From assembly GCF_900113865.1 (NCBI RefSeq), contig NZ_FOQY01000018.1, positions 1 to 64,000 on the forward strand: a DNA stretch of 64,000 bases. Reading direction: 5' to 3'. The position numbers and the translations under genes were made by a program. Positions 26,678 to 33,660 of the stretch are shown in pieces (positions within the stretch are counted from its first letter, which is position 1; the number at the start of each line of letters is the position of its first letter). The notes under the pieces are model-generated. The model had not been told where the DNA came from. It saw only the letters and a list, made by a program, of their open reading frames with translations, and made no database searches. This DNA is from Streptosporangium canum. Lineage in GTDB: Bacteria; Actinomycetota; Actinomycetes; Streptosporangiales; Streptosporangiaceae.

Positions 26678-26705
26678 TTTGCTGTTACTTTTGCCCAACT
26701 AGTAT
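26678..26705 (+). promoter_or_regulatory. candidate promoter of the second surface protein gene
   Basis: TTTGCT (26678-26683), a 16-base spacer and TAGTAT (26700-26705) occur in an AT-rich 54-bp gap, about 43 bp before the preferred GTG. The AT-rich character stands out from the surrounding sequence. Confidence 0.4.
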
Positions 26706-26748
26706 TTTCCTTGACTCGTTCTGTATGGGAAATCCGCGGAGGGCACCG

Positions 26749-28416
26749 GTGACGCGATCACGGCGTACGGCGGCCGTCTCCGCCGTTGTCATGTCCCTGG
26801 GACTGAGCGGGATGGCGCTGCTCGCGGCCGCGCCGCTCACCGCCTCCGCTCCCGCGGACGCGGCCGTCCGGCTGGTCGTCGCCAACCCCTCCGAGATCCC
26901 CGGCTGTGACGTCGACCCGGGGGCCCCGTGTGAGGAGCCCACGCCGGTCACCACCGTCACGGTCACCGCCAGCCCCGATGAGACGGAGACCACCCCGGCG
27001 CCGCAGCAGACGGTGACCACCACGGTCACGGTCCCTCCGGCGACGAAGACGCCGAAGCCTCCCAAGACCACGGCCCCGCCGGAGACGACCGCCCCGCCGG
27101 TCCCGACGTCCGCCCCCGTCGAGCCGCCTCCCGTCGTCAACCCGCCGCCGGCGACCGAGGAGACGACGGAGCCGGAGCCCGTCTTCCCCGGCACCGAGCA
27201 GACCTCGACCACGCTCCCCACGGCCCCGGCCGAGCCGACCGGCAGCCCGACGTTCGAGGAGACCGCGCCCGCCGCGGTGCCCTACGAGATCCGCAACGCG
27301 GCCTCGGAGTTCGACGGGGCCACCCTGAGCGGACAGCTGGCCATCCCGGCGCTGATCCTCGTGCTCCTGGTCCTGTTCGCCGTGCTGATCTTCGAAGGCA
27401 GGCTGCGCCGCCTGGCCCACGCCGCGGCCATCCGCCGCGCCGGCCCCCGCGCCCTGGGGCACCCGCGAGGCGACGCCATGGGCGCGATGGGCTACCCCGC
27501 CGGTCCCGGCTACGGGCCCGCACCGGGTTTCCCGCACGGCGCCTACCAGGGTGGTGCGGCTTACGCCCCGATAATCAGCTTCGTCCCCATGCAGATGTAT
27601 GCCCCGGTCTACCCGGAGGGTTACGCGCCGGAGCAGTATCCCCAGCCGTACGAGCAGCCGACGGCCTATCTGCCCCAGCCGGGCTACGAGCAGCCGCCCG
27701 CCGGTTACGTGGAGCACCAGTACGGGATGGAGCAGCAGTACGGGCAGGCGCCCTACACGCCGACGGGACCGGACGCCGCGCCGGCCGCGTTCCAGCACCG
27801 GGACGCCCAGCCGTACGGCGGCCCGCAGGGCGACTTCCCCCAGGGGCCCGGCGAGTTCCCCGGCGCGCCGTTCCCGCAGGAGCCGGCGCACGTCCGCGGC
27901 CACACCCAGGAGCCGTTCTTCCCCACGCCGGACCGGTTCGGTGACCACCCGCGGCCCGGCGGGCCGGAAGGCTCCCTCCTCGAGGGCCCCGGGTCACCCG
28001 GTGGAGCCCTCGGCTCGGAAGACGCGCCGTCCCCGCACGGCCCCGAGCCCCTACGCCAGGACGGACCACAGCACCCGTACGGTCCCGCCCCGCAGGGCTC
28101 CGACTTCCAGGGCGGCCCGCCGTTCCCGCCGGGGCGTGACCTCCAGGGCGGCTCGCCGCCTTCGCATGGCCATGACTTCCAGGGCGGCCCGCCGTTCCCG
28201 CCGGGGCGTGACCTCCAGGGCGGTCCCGTTCCGCAGGGGCCGGGCGAGTTCCCCGGCGCGCCGTTCCCGCTGGAGCCGCCGCACGCCGGCGCCCCCGGCC
28301 AGGACCCCCTCATCGACCCGTCGCCCTCTCCGGAGTCCACCGGCACGGCGGTCTACCCCCTCCCGGGCCAGGACACCGGCAAGAAGAGGCGCGGCCTCTT
28401 CCGCCGTCCCAAGTAA
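26749..28416 (+). CDS. single-pass surface protein with Thr/Pro stalk and repetitive Gly/Pro/Tyr cytoplasmic tail (hypothetical)
   Basis: About 555 residues. A signal peptide (residues 1-40) is followed by an exported Thr/Pro-rich segment (TTVTVTASPDETETT, TTAPPETTAPP), one membrane helix (GQLAIPALILVLLVLFAVLIF, about 204-224), then a 330-residue cytoplasmic tail rich in Pro, Gly, Tyr and Gln with repeats such as DFQGGPPFPPGRDLQGG and a basic end GKKRRGLFRRPK. GTG 26749 follows GGAGGG at 26738-26743; an ATG eight codons upstream is the alternative. It may pair with the preceding surface protein. No function is known to me. Confidence 0.75.
   Translation: MTRSRRTAAVSAVVMSLGLSGMALLAAAPLTASAPADAAVRLVVANPSEIPGCDVDPGAPCEEPTPVTTVTVTASPDETETTPAPQQTVTTTVTVPPATKTPKPPKTTAPPETTAPPVPTSAPVEPPPVVNPPPATEETTEPEPVFPGTEQTSTTLPTAPAEPTGSPTFEETAPAAVPYEIRNAASEFDGATLSGQLAIPALILVLLVLFAVLIFEGRLRRLAHAAAIRRAGPRALGHPRGDAMGAMGYPAGPGYGPAPGFPHGAYQGGAAYAPIISFVPMQMYAPVYPEGYAPEQYPQPYEQPTAYLPQPGYEQPPAGYVEHQYGMEQQYGQAPYTPTGPDAAPAAFQHRDAQPYGGPQGDFPQGPGEFPGAPFPQEPAHVRGHTQEPFFPTPDRFGDHPRPGGPEGSLLEGPGSPGGALGSEDAPSPHGPEPLRQDGPQHPYGPAPQGSDFQGGPPFPPGRDLQGGSPPSHGHDFQGGPPFPPGRDLQGGPVPQGPGEFPGAPFPLEPPHAGAPGQDPLIDPSPSPESTGTAVYPLPGQDTGKKRRGLFRRPK
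28102..28223 (+). repeat. 50-bp direct repeats in the surface protein tail
   Basis: Bases 28102-28151 recur exactly at 28174-28223, 72 bp apart, encoding DFQGGPPFPPGRDLQGG twice in frame. A second diverged pair (near 27844 and 28234) encodes QGPGEFPGAPFP. Confidence 0.85.
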
Positions 28417-28757
28417 CCGCCGGGAGCGGATCCGGCGCCGCCGCCGTACGGCCTTCCGCTCCCGAGCGTGTCCCCCAGCCGTCAGGTAGTCGCTCTGCAT
28501 GCTTCGCTCTTGATCCGGGCGGTCTCGGCGTGGGGCCCGAGGTGACAGGCCGGAATGCTCCTTCAGCAGGTCATCCGTCGTCGCGTAGAGTGCGGTCGCG
28601 AGGATGCCTAGGTTGCCGGTCACAAAACGATCTTCGACACCCTCGTTCTCGTCTCCGCAGGCACCCCTTGGGATAGATCATCCAGCTCGCACGACGCGTA
28701 CTGGTCTGCCGATGGCCGAGCGTGCGCGGGATTCCCCCAACCACGCATGCCCGTCGA
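28417..28757. other. intergenic region with an IS remnant
   Basis: A 341-bp gap between the surface protein gene and the convergent MDR gene. Apart from the transposase remnant listed separately I see no gene and no clear terminator. Confidence 0.5.
28500..28623 (-). pseudogene. IS982-type transposase N-terminal remnant
   Basis: Reading down from GTG 28623, the peptide NLGILATALYATTDDLLKEH matches the start of actinobacterial IS982-family transposases (NLDTLVTALYV.IDDLLKE type). After about 28 codons the similarity fails in this frame, with a hint of continuation in another frame, and the rest of the element is missing. It marks an old insertion between the channel/surface locus and the following accessory genes. 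Confidence 0.55.
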
Positions 28758-29798
28758 CTATCTGATCTTGATGATCACCTTTCCGAACGGGCTGGCCGAT
28801 TCGTAGTACCCGTACGCTGCCGCGGCTTCTTCGAACGGGAACACCTGGTCGAGGACTGGTCGGAGCCGATGCGCGGTGATGACGTTGTTCATTGAGATGA
28901 ACTGGGCGCGACTGCCGACGGCCAATGCGCGGACCGTAGCGGCGACGCCGAACAGCAGACGAGGGTCGACCGGTGGCCAGTTGCCGGAGACGGACCCGAC
29001 GAAGGCGATGTGTCCGTCGACGGCGACTGACTTCAGCGACTGCTCCAGCGTTCCGGCGGTGTCGACGACGCGGTCGACCCCTCGCCCGGCGGTGAGTTCA
29101 CGGGTAGCGGTGTGCCAGTTCGGGATGTCGCGGTAGTTGATCACCTCGTCGGCTCCCAGATCGCGAAGGCGCTGTTCCTTGTCCGCGCGGCTTGTCGTGG
29201 CGATTACTCTCGCGCCCAGGAGTTTGGCGAACTGCACCGTGAACAGCGACACGCCGCCGGAGCCGGTGACCAGCATGGTCTGTCCGCGCTGGATTCCGCG
29301 GCCGTCGCCGGTCAGGGCGTTCCATGCCGTGACGGCGGCGCAGGGAAGAGTTGCCGCCTCGGTGTAGGAGAGGTGGTCGGGGATGTGCACGAGCGCGTCC
29401 TCGGGGAGGATGGCCAGCTCGGTCAGCATTCCGTCGAGCGAGCCACCCAGTTGCGGCAGGTATGCCGGTTCCAGCGGGCCGTCCAGCCACCGCGGGAACA
29501 GTGCGGCGGTGACGCGGTCGCCTGGGCGCACCCGCCGGACATCCGGCCCAACGGCGACGACCTCGCCGGCACCGTCCGAGACCGGTATGACGTCCGGTTT
29601 GACGGGCAGCACGTACTGCCCCCGTAGCACCAGAAGTTCGCGGAAGTTGAGTGAGGTGGCGTGGACCGCGACCGCGACCTCCCCCGCCCCGGGTGTGCGT
29701 GGTTCGTGCGTGCGCAGCGACAGGCCATCGATACCGCCGCCGGTGGTGACGTGGTAGCTGCGCACCGTCGATGGGCGTATCGCCGTCATCGCGGTCAT
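28758..29798 (-). CDS. MDR-family NAD(P)-dependent alcohol dehydrogenase / quinone oxidoreductase
   Basis: A 346-residue medium-chain dehydrogenase/reductase. It has the GroES-like N-terminal domain (LNFRELLVLRGQY, PVSDGAGEVVAVGPDV, PGDRVTA) and a Rossmann domain with the nucleotide loop MLVTGSGGVSLFTVQFAKLLGARVIATT at about 177-204. The structural zinc Cys cluster is absent, which fits a quinone-oxidoreductase-like enzyme. The substrate is unknown. Its start overlaps the stop of the NTF2-like gene by four bases (ATGA), so the two are translationally coupled. Confidence 0.9.
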   Translation of the reverse strand: MTAMTAIRPSTVRSYHVTTGGGIDGLSLRTHEPRTPGAGEVAVAVHATSLNFRELLVLRGQYVLPVKPDVIPVSDGAGEVVAVGPDVRRVRPGDRVTAALFPRWLDGPLEPAYLPQLGGSLDGMLTELAILPEDALVHIPDHLSYTEAATLPCAAVTAWNALTGDGRGIQRGQTMLVTGSGGVSLFTVQFAKLLGARVIATTSRADKEQRLRDLGADEVINYRDIPNWHTATRELTAGRGVDRVVDTAGTLEQSLKSVAVDGHIAFVGSVSGNWPPVDPRLLFGVAATVRALAVGSRAQFISMNNVITAHRLRPVLDQVFPFEEAAAAYGYYESASPFGKVIIKIR

Positions 29799-30217
29799 CC
29801 CTCGATGAACTGGTAGTCGCTGACGATGCGGCCGTCGGGGCCGAGCATGAGGATCTCCAGCCCGACGCCGGCGACCTCACCCCCGTCCCGGGGTGCCATC
29901 TCCCAGTTGAACTTGACAACGTCGTGGAGCCGGTCGGTGTTGCCGCGCGACCGGAAGACAAAGGTGCCTGGCGCGACGAACTCCTCGTGGGCGCGAGTCA
30001 CCCGGAACTCCAACGCGTGGTGCCCGCGCGCCTCCAAAAGGAGACGCTCGAAGCCCAGCCCTTCAGCGGTCTGCAGGATCTCCTTGGGAGGCTGCAGCAC
30101 ATGGACCGCATCGGCGGACCACAGCTCGCGAATCGCGGCGCGGCGGCGCTCCGCATCGGGTTCGTTCCATACGGCGACGTAGCGGTCGGTGAGGTCGTGG
30201 ATGTCAATGTCAGCCAT
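29795..30217 (-). CDS. NTF2/SnoaL-like protein
   Basis: A 140-residue protein of the NTF2-like/SnoaL superfamily: the helical start (IDIHDLTDRYVAVWNEPDAERRRAAIRELWSADAV, read in parts) and the beta-sheet end (VVKFNWEMAPRDGGEVAGVGLE, GRIVSDYQFIEG). Such proteins act as small cyclases, isomerases or binding partners; the role here is unknown, but coupling to the MDR oxidoreductase suggests a shared pathway. ATG 30217 starts the domain; thirteen extra upstream codons are unlikely. Confidence 0.82.
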   Translation of the reverse strand: MADIDIHDLTDRYVAVWNEPDAERRRAAIRELWSADAVHVLQPPKEILQTAEGLGFERLLLEARGHHALEFRVTRAHEEFVAPGTFVFRSRGNTDRLHDVVKFNWEMAPRDGGEVAGVGLEILMLGPDGRIVSDYQFIEG

Positions 30218-30357
30218 GGTTGATCCCCTTGGTTGCGAATGGTCGGCGTGCGGCAACGACCTTGCTGCGTCGGCCGTCGCGCGGCAATTCCTCGCAGGGA
30301 ATCGCCGATCGGGTTACCCAAGAGGGGTGATCAGCGAACGTCGCGACACTGTCGTGC

Positions 30358-30425
30358 TGTCGGATCGATGACGACCGGCGTCCCGGAAAATTCTTCAAAG
30401 AAATCCGGGAGGCGGTGTCGGATCG
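30358..30425. promoter_or_regulatory. divergent regulatory region with a hairpin and direct repeats
   Basis: The 280-bp gap between the NTF2-like and RibD-like starts contains TGTCGGATCG twice (30358-30367 and 30416-30425). Between them is a hairpin at 30381-30410: TCCCGGA, then TTCTT-CA-AAGAA, then TCCGGGA, with a small internal loop. This could be an operator array or an attenuator; no regulator is identified. Confidence 0.35.
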
Positions 30426-30497
30426 GGGCGGTGGTGTTCGTAGCAGGGGTGAGGCCGCCCGCGAGGGGGGCGGCGCCAAGGCAAAGGAACCGCGATC

Positions 30498-31106
30498 ATG
30501 AAGCTGACGACCATGACTCAGGTCACCATCGATGGAGTGGTGCAGGGAAACGGCGCCGCGTCGGATGACCGCAGGAACGGATTCGAGCGCGGCGGATGGG
30601 CCCTGGGGAAGGGCGACGACGAGACCAGGGCGTTCATCGCGCAGACCTACCAGCGCGCGGAGGCGTTCCTGTTCGGCCGGCGCACCTACGAGCTGTTCGC
30701 CGGCTCCTGGGGATCAATCGACCAGATGCGCGCACATCCCATCGGCGTGGCCTTGAACGAGGCCCCCAAGTACGTTGCCTCGACCACGCTCACCGCGCCG
30801 GACTGGGAGGACACGACCGTTCTCCGCGGTGACCTCGCGGCGGCCATCAGTGACCTGAAGGCCAAGCCCGGCGGTGAGCTGCAGGTGCACGGCAGTGGCG
30901 CCCTCATCCGGTGGCTGCTGGAGAACGATCTGGTCGACGAGATGACTCTGATCGTGATCCCGGTGATCGTCGGCCAGGGCGCGAGACTGTTCCCGGAGTC
31001 CGGTCCGGATCTTGCGCTCGAGCTGGTCGAGTCGCGGGTCGACTCGAAGGGGGTGACGATCCAGGTCTACCGGCCGGCCGGGCGCCCGCGGTATGCAGCG
31101 GCTTGA
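30498..31106 (+). CDS. dihydrofolate reductase family protein (RibD C-terminal domain)
   Basis: A 202-residue stand-alone RibD_C/DHFR-like reductase (MTQVTIDGVVQGNG, AFLFGRRTYELFAGSWG, ELQVHGSGALIRWLLENDLVDEMTLIVIPVIVGQGARLF). Such small proteins are common next to ECF42/DGPF genes in actinomycetes and are predicted NADPH-dependent reductases; the substrate is unknown. ATG follows an AAAGGAA about eight bases upstream. The gene lies 53 bp ahead of the DGPF gene on the same strand. Confidence 0.88.
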   Translation: MKLTTMTQVTIDGVVQGNGAASDDRRNGFERGGWALGKGDDETRAFIAQTYQRAEAFLFGRRTYELFAGSWGSIDQMRAHPIGVALNEAPKYVASTTLTAPDWEDTTVLRGDLAAAISDLKAKPGGELQVHGSGALIRWLLENDLVDEMTLIVIPVIVGQGARLFPESGPDLALELVESRVDSKGVTIQVYRPAGRPRYAAA

Positions 31107-31159
31107 AGTCCCTGACCAGCGAACTACGCTGTCTTGACACCAGAGGAGATGATCTTCAG

Positions 31160-31483
31160 ATGCGGTACCTGGTTTCCGTGATCGATGACAAGAGCAATCC
31201 CGGCAGCACGGACAGGCGGCCTGCCATCAGCGCGTTCAACGAACGACTGATCGCCGAGGGCTACTGGGTCTTCTCGGGCGGACTCGCGGACACCGACGCG
31301 GCCACGGTCATCGACAACCGGGGCGAGCAGGCGGTGTTCAGCGACGGGCCTTTCGTGGAGTCGAAGGAGTACCTCGCCGGCGTCTGGGTGTGGGAGGCCC
31401 CCGATCTGGATGTGGCGCTCAAGCTCGCCGCCGAGGCGTCGAAGGTCTGCGATCGGAAGGTCGAGGTGCGGCCGTTCCGGTGA
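31160..31483 (+). CDS. YCII-related DGPF protein
   Basis: A 107-residue YCII-superfamily protein with the diagnostic SDGPFVESKE motif (about residues 59-68). DGPF proteins are the standard partners of ECF42 sigma factors; YciI relatives have a His/Asp active-site pair, but the biochemical role is not established. ATG 31160 follows an AGGAGAT about twelve bases upstream. The stop overlaps the sigma factor start (GTGA). Confidence 0.9.
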   Translation: MRYLVSVIDDKSNPGSTDRRPAISAFNERLIAEGYWVFSGGLADTDAATVIDNRGEQAVFSDGPFVESKEYLAGVWVWEAPDLDVALKLAAEASKVCDRKVEVRPFR

Positions 31484-32715
31484 GCGACGCCGAGGATGTG
31501 ATCACCCGGGCCCACCACGAGGAGTGGGCGCGGGTGGTCGCCGCCCTGACCAGGCGTTTCGGTGACCTCGACATCGCCGAGGAGGCGGCCGCCGAGGCGT
31601 TCGCGACCGCCGTCGAGCGGTGGCCGGCCGACGGCGTACCCCCCAACCCCGGCGCCTGGCTGACCACCACCGCCAACCGCAAGGCCATCGACCGGATCCG
31701 GCGCGAGAACAAGCGCGACGACAAGCACAAGGAGGCTCAGATGGTGTACGACAACGACCCGCCCGAGCCTGTCGGCGCCGTCGACGACGACCGGCTCCGG
31801 CTGATCTTCACCTGCTGTCACCCGGCGCTGGCGATGGAAGCGCGCCTGGCGTTGACCCTGCGCATGGTCGGCGGTCTGACCGTGCCCGAGATCGCCCGCG
31901 CCTTCCTGGTGGCCGAGACCGCCATGGAGCGGCGCATCACCCGCGCGAAAGCCAAGATCAAGGCGGCCCGCATCCCCTATCGGGTACCAGCCGTGGAGGA
32001 TCTGCCGGCACGCGTGTCTGGCGTACTCGCCGTGCTGTACCTGGTGTTCAACGAAGGCTACCTGGCGACCGGCCCCGCCACCGATCCCCTACGTCACGGC
32101 TTGACCGCCGAGGCGATCCGGCTCACCCGCCTGATCCGTGCCCTCATGCCGGGCGACGGAGAGGTGGCCGGGCTGCTGGCGCTGATGCTCCTCACCGAGG
32201 CCCGCCGCACCGCCCGGATCTCGGCCGGCGGCGAACTGGTCGCGCTCGACGAGCAGGACCGTGGGGCCTGGGACACAGGCCTGATCGCCGAGGGCCACCG
32301 GCTGGTGCGCGAGCGCCTCGCCGCTGCCGCCGCCGGGGCGGCTCCGGGCCGCTACCAGATCCTCGCCGCGATCAACGCCGTGCACACCTCCGCCCGCGAC
32401 ATCCGTGACACCGACTGGTCGCAGGTCCTCGCCCTCTACGACCAGCTCGTCCGCCTCGACCCCTCGCCGATCATCGCCCTCAACCGGGCCATCGCGGTCG
32501 CCGAACTCGACGGCCCGCGGGTGGCATTGGCGGCCGTCGACCGCCTTGAGGACAAGCTGGCCGGCTATCACGCCTACCACGCCACCCGCGCCGACCTGCT
32601 GCGCCGGCAGGGCCACAGCCAGCAGTCACGCGCGGCCTACGACAAAGCCATCGAACTGGCGGGCAACACCGCCGAGACCGCCTACCTGACCCGCCGCCGC
32701 GACCAACTGCGGTAG
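31480..32715 (+). CDS. ECF42-type RNA polymerase sigma factor
   Basis: 411 residues, much longer than a typical ECF factor. Region sigma-2 is near residues 10-75 (DIAEEAAAEAFATAVERWP, NPGAWLTTTANRKAIDRIRR) and sigma-4 near 105-165 (LIFTCCHPAL, GGLTVPEIARAFLVAETAMERRITRAKAKI). A roughly 230-residue C-terminal extension with TPR-like helices (VFNEGYLATGP, NRAIAVAELDGP, YHATRADLLRRQGHSQQSRAAY) is the hallmark of group ECF42. No anti-sigma gene is present; activity is thought to depend on the extension. It is translationally coupled to the DGPF gene. Confidence 0.93.
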   Translation: MSDAEDVITRAHHEEWARVVAALTRRFGDLDIAEEAAAEAFATAVERWPADGVPPNPGAWLTTTANRKAIDRIRRENKRDDKHKEAQMVYDNDPPEPVGAVDDDRLRLIFTCCHPALAMEARLALTLRMVGGLTVPEIARAFLVAETAMERRITRAKAKIKAARIPYRVPAVEDLPARVSGVLAVLYLVFNEGYLATGPATDPLRHGLTAEAIRLTRLIRALMPGDGEVAGLLALMLLTEARRTARISAGGELVALDEQDRGAWDTGLIAEGHRLVRERLAAAAAGAAPGRYQILAAINAVHTSARDIRDTDWSQVLALYDQLVRLDPSPIIALNRAIAVAELDGPRVALAAVDRLEDKLAGYHAYHATRADLLRRQGHSQQSRAAYDKAIELAGNTAETAYLTRRRDQLR

Positions 32716-32850
32716 CGCCCGCAGATCCCGATCAAACCCCGCGCACAGCGGCGGCCGACCCGGGCACCCTCGGCCACTCGGCCAGCACGTCCTCATCCGC
32801 TCGGATCGCCTGTCGTCTGTCGCCCGATGGCCGGAGGGGGCGTGGAGACG

Positions 32851-32888
32851 CGGCAGCGCCGGCCGCGGGAGGCGGGCCGGCGCTGCCG
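32851..32888. terminator. hairpin terminator between the ECF42 gene and the convergent sdhB
   Basis: A perfect 14-bp stem (CGGCAGCGCCGGCC and its complement) with a 10-base loop, 9 bp beyond the sdhB stop on its strand. It likely ends the Sdh1 operon and may block read-through from the sigma factor gene. Confidence 0.75.
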
Positions 32889-32896
32889 GGGAGGGG

Positions 32897-33658
32897 TCAG
32901 CTCTTCGAGCTGGAGCGCTTGAAGATCTTGTTGCCGAGCCAGACCAGCGGGTCGTACTTGCGGTCGACCACACGTTCCTTCATCGGGATCAACGCGTTGT
33001 CGGTGATCTTGATGTGTTCGGGGCAGACCTCGGTGCAGCACTTGGTGATGTTGCAGTAGCCCAGGCCGTGCTCCTCCTGGGCGGAGTCCTTGCGGTCGGC
33101 CACGTCGTAGGGGTGCATGTCCAGTTCGGCGATCCGCATGAGGAAGCGCGGGCCGGCGAAGCCGGGCTTGTTCTCCTCATGGTCACGGATCACGTGGCAG
33201 ACGTTGTTGCACATGAAGCACTCGATGCACTTGCGGAACTCCTGGGACCGCTCGACGTCGATCTGCTGCATGCGGTACTCGCCGGGCTTCACGTCCGACG
33301 GCGGGGTGAAGGAGGGGATCTCCCGGGCCTTCTGGTAGTTGAACGACACGTCCGTGACCAGGTCCTTGATCACCGGGAACGTCCGCATGGGCGTCACGGT
33401 GATCGTCTCGTCCTCCGTGAAGGTGGACATCCGGGTCATGCAGCCGAGCTTGGGCCTGCCGTTGATCTCCATGGAACAGGAGCCGCACTTGCCGGCCTTG
33501 CAGTTCCAGCGGACCGCGAGGTCGGGAGCCTGCGTGGCCTGGAGCCTGTGGATGATGTCGAGGACGACCTCGCCCTCGTTCACCTCGACGGTGAAGTCCT
33601 CAAGCTTGCCCTCGCCGCCCTCGCCCCGCCACACGCGGAACTTCGCCTTGTAACTCAT
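32897..33658 (-). CDS. sdhB: succinate dehydrogenase iron-sulfur subunit (Sdh1-type)
   Basis: A 253-residue iron-sulfur subunit that carries electrons from the flavoprotein to the membrane quinone site. [2Fe-2S] ligands are in RWNCKAGKCGSCSMEI (about 54-69) plus KLGCMTRM. The ferredoxin-like clusters use CIECFMCNNVCHV (about 143-155) and CNITKCCTEVCPEHI. It is the last gene of a three-gene minus-strand operon, two bases after the flavoprotein stop. Its sequence type differs from the second SdhB in this window, so the organism has two distinct complex II enzymes. Confidence 0.94.
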   Translation of the reverse strand: MSYKAKFRVWRGEGGEGKLEDFTVEVNEGEVVLDIIHRLQATQAPDLAVRWNCKAGKCGSCSMEINGRPKLGCMTRMSTFTEDETITVTPMRTFPVIKDLVTDVSFNYQKAREIPSFTPPSDVKPGEYRMQQIDVERSQEFRKCIECFMCNNVCHVIRDHEENKPGFAGPRFLMRIAELDMHPYDVADRKDSAQEEHGLGYCNITKCCTEVCPEHIKITDNALIPMKERVVDRKYDPLVWLGNKIFKRSSSKS

Positions 33659-33660
33659 GG

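Noticed and set aside
31107-31159. Specific ECF42 promoter before the DGPF gene
   Set aside because: TGTC-containing stretches exist (for example TGTCTTGACA), but I could not match a defined -35/-10 pair with confidence.
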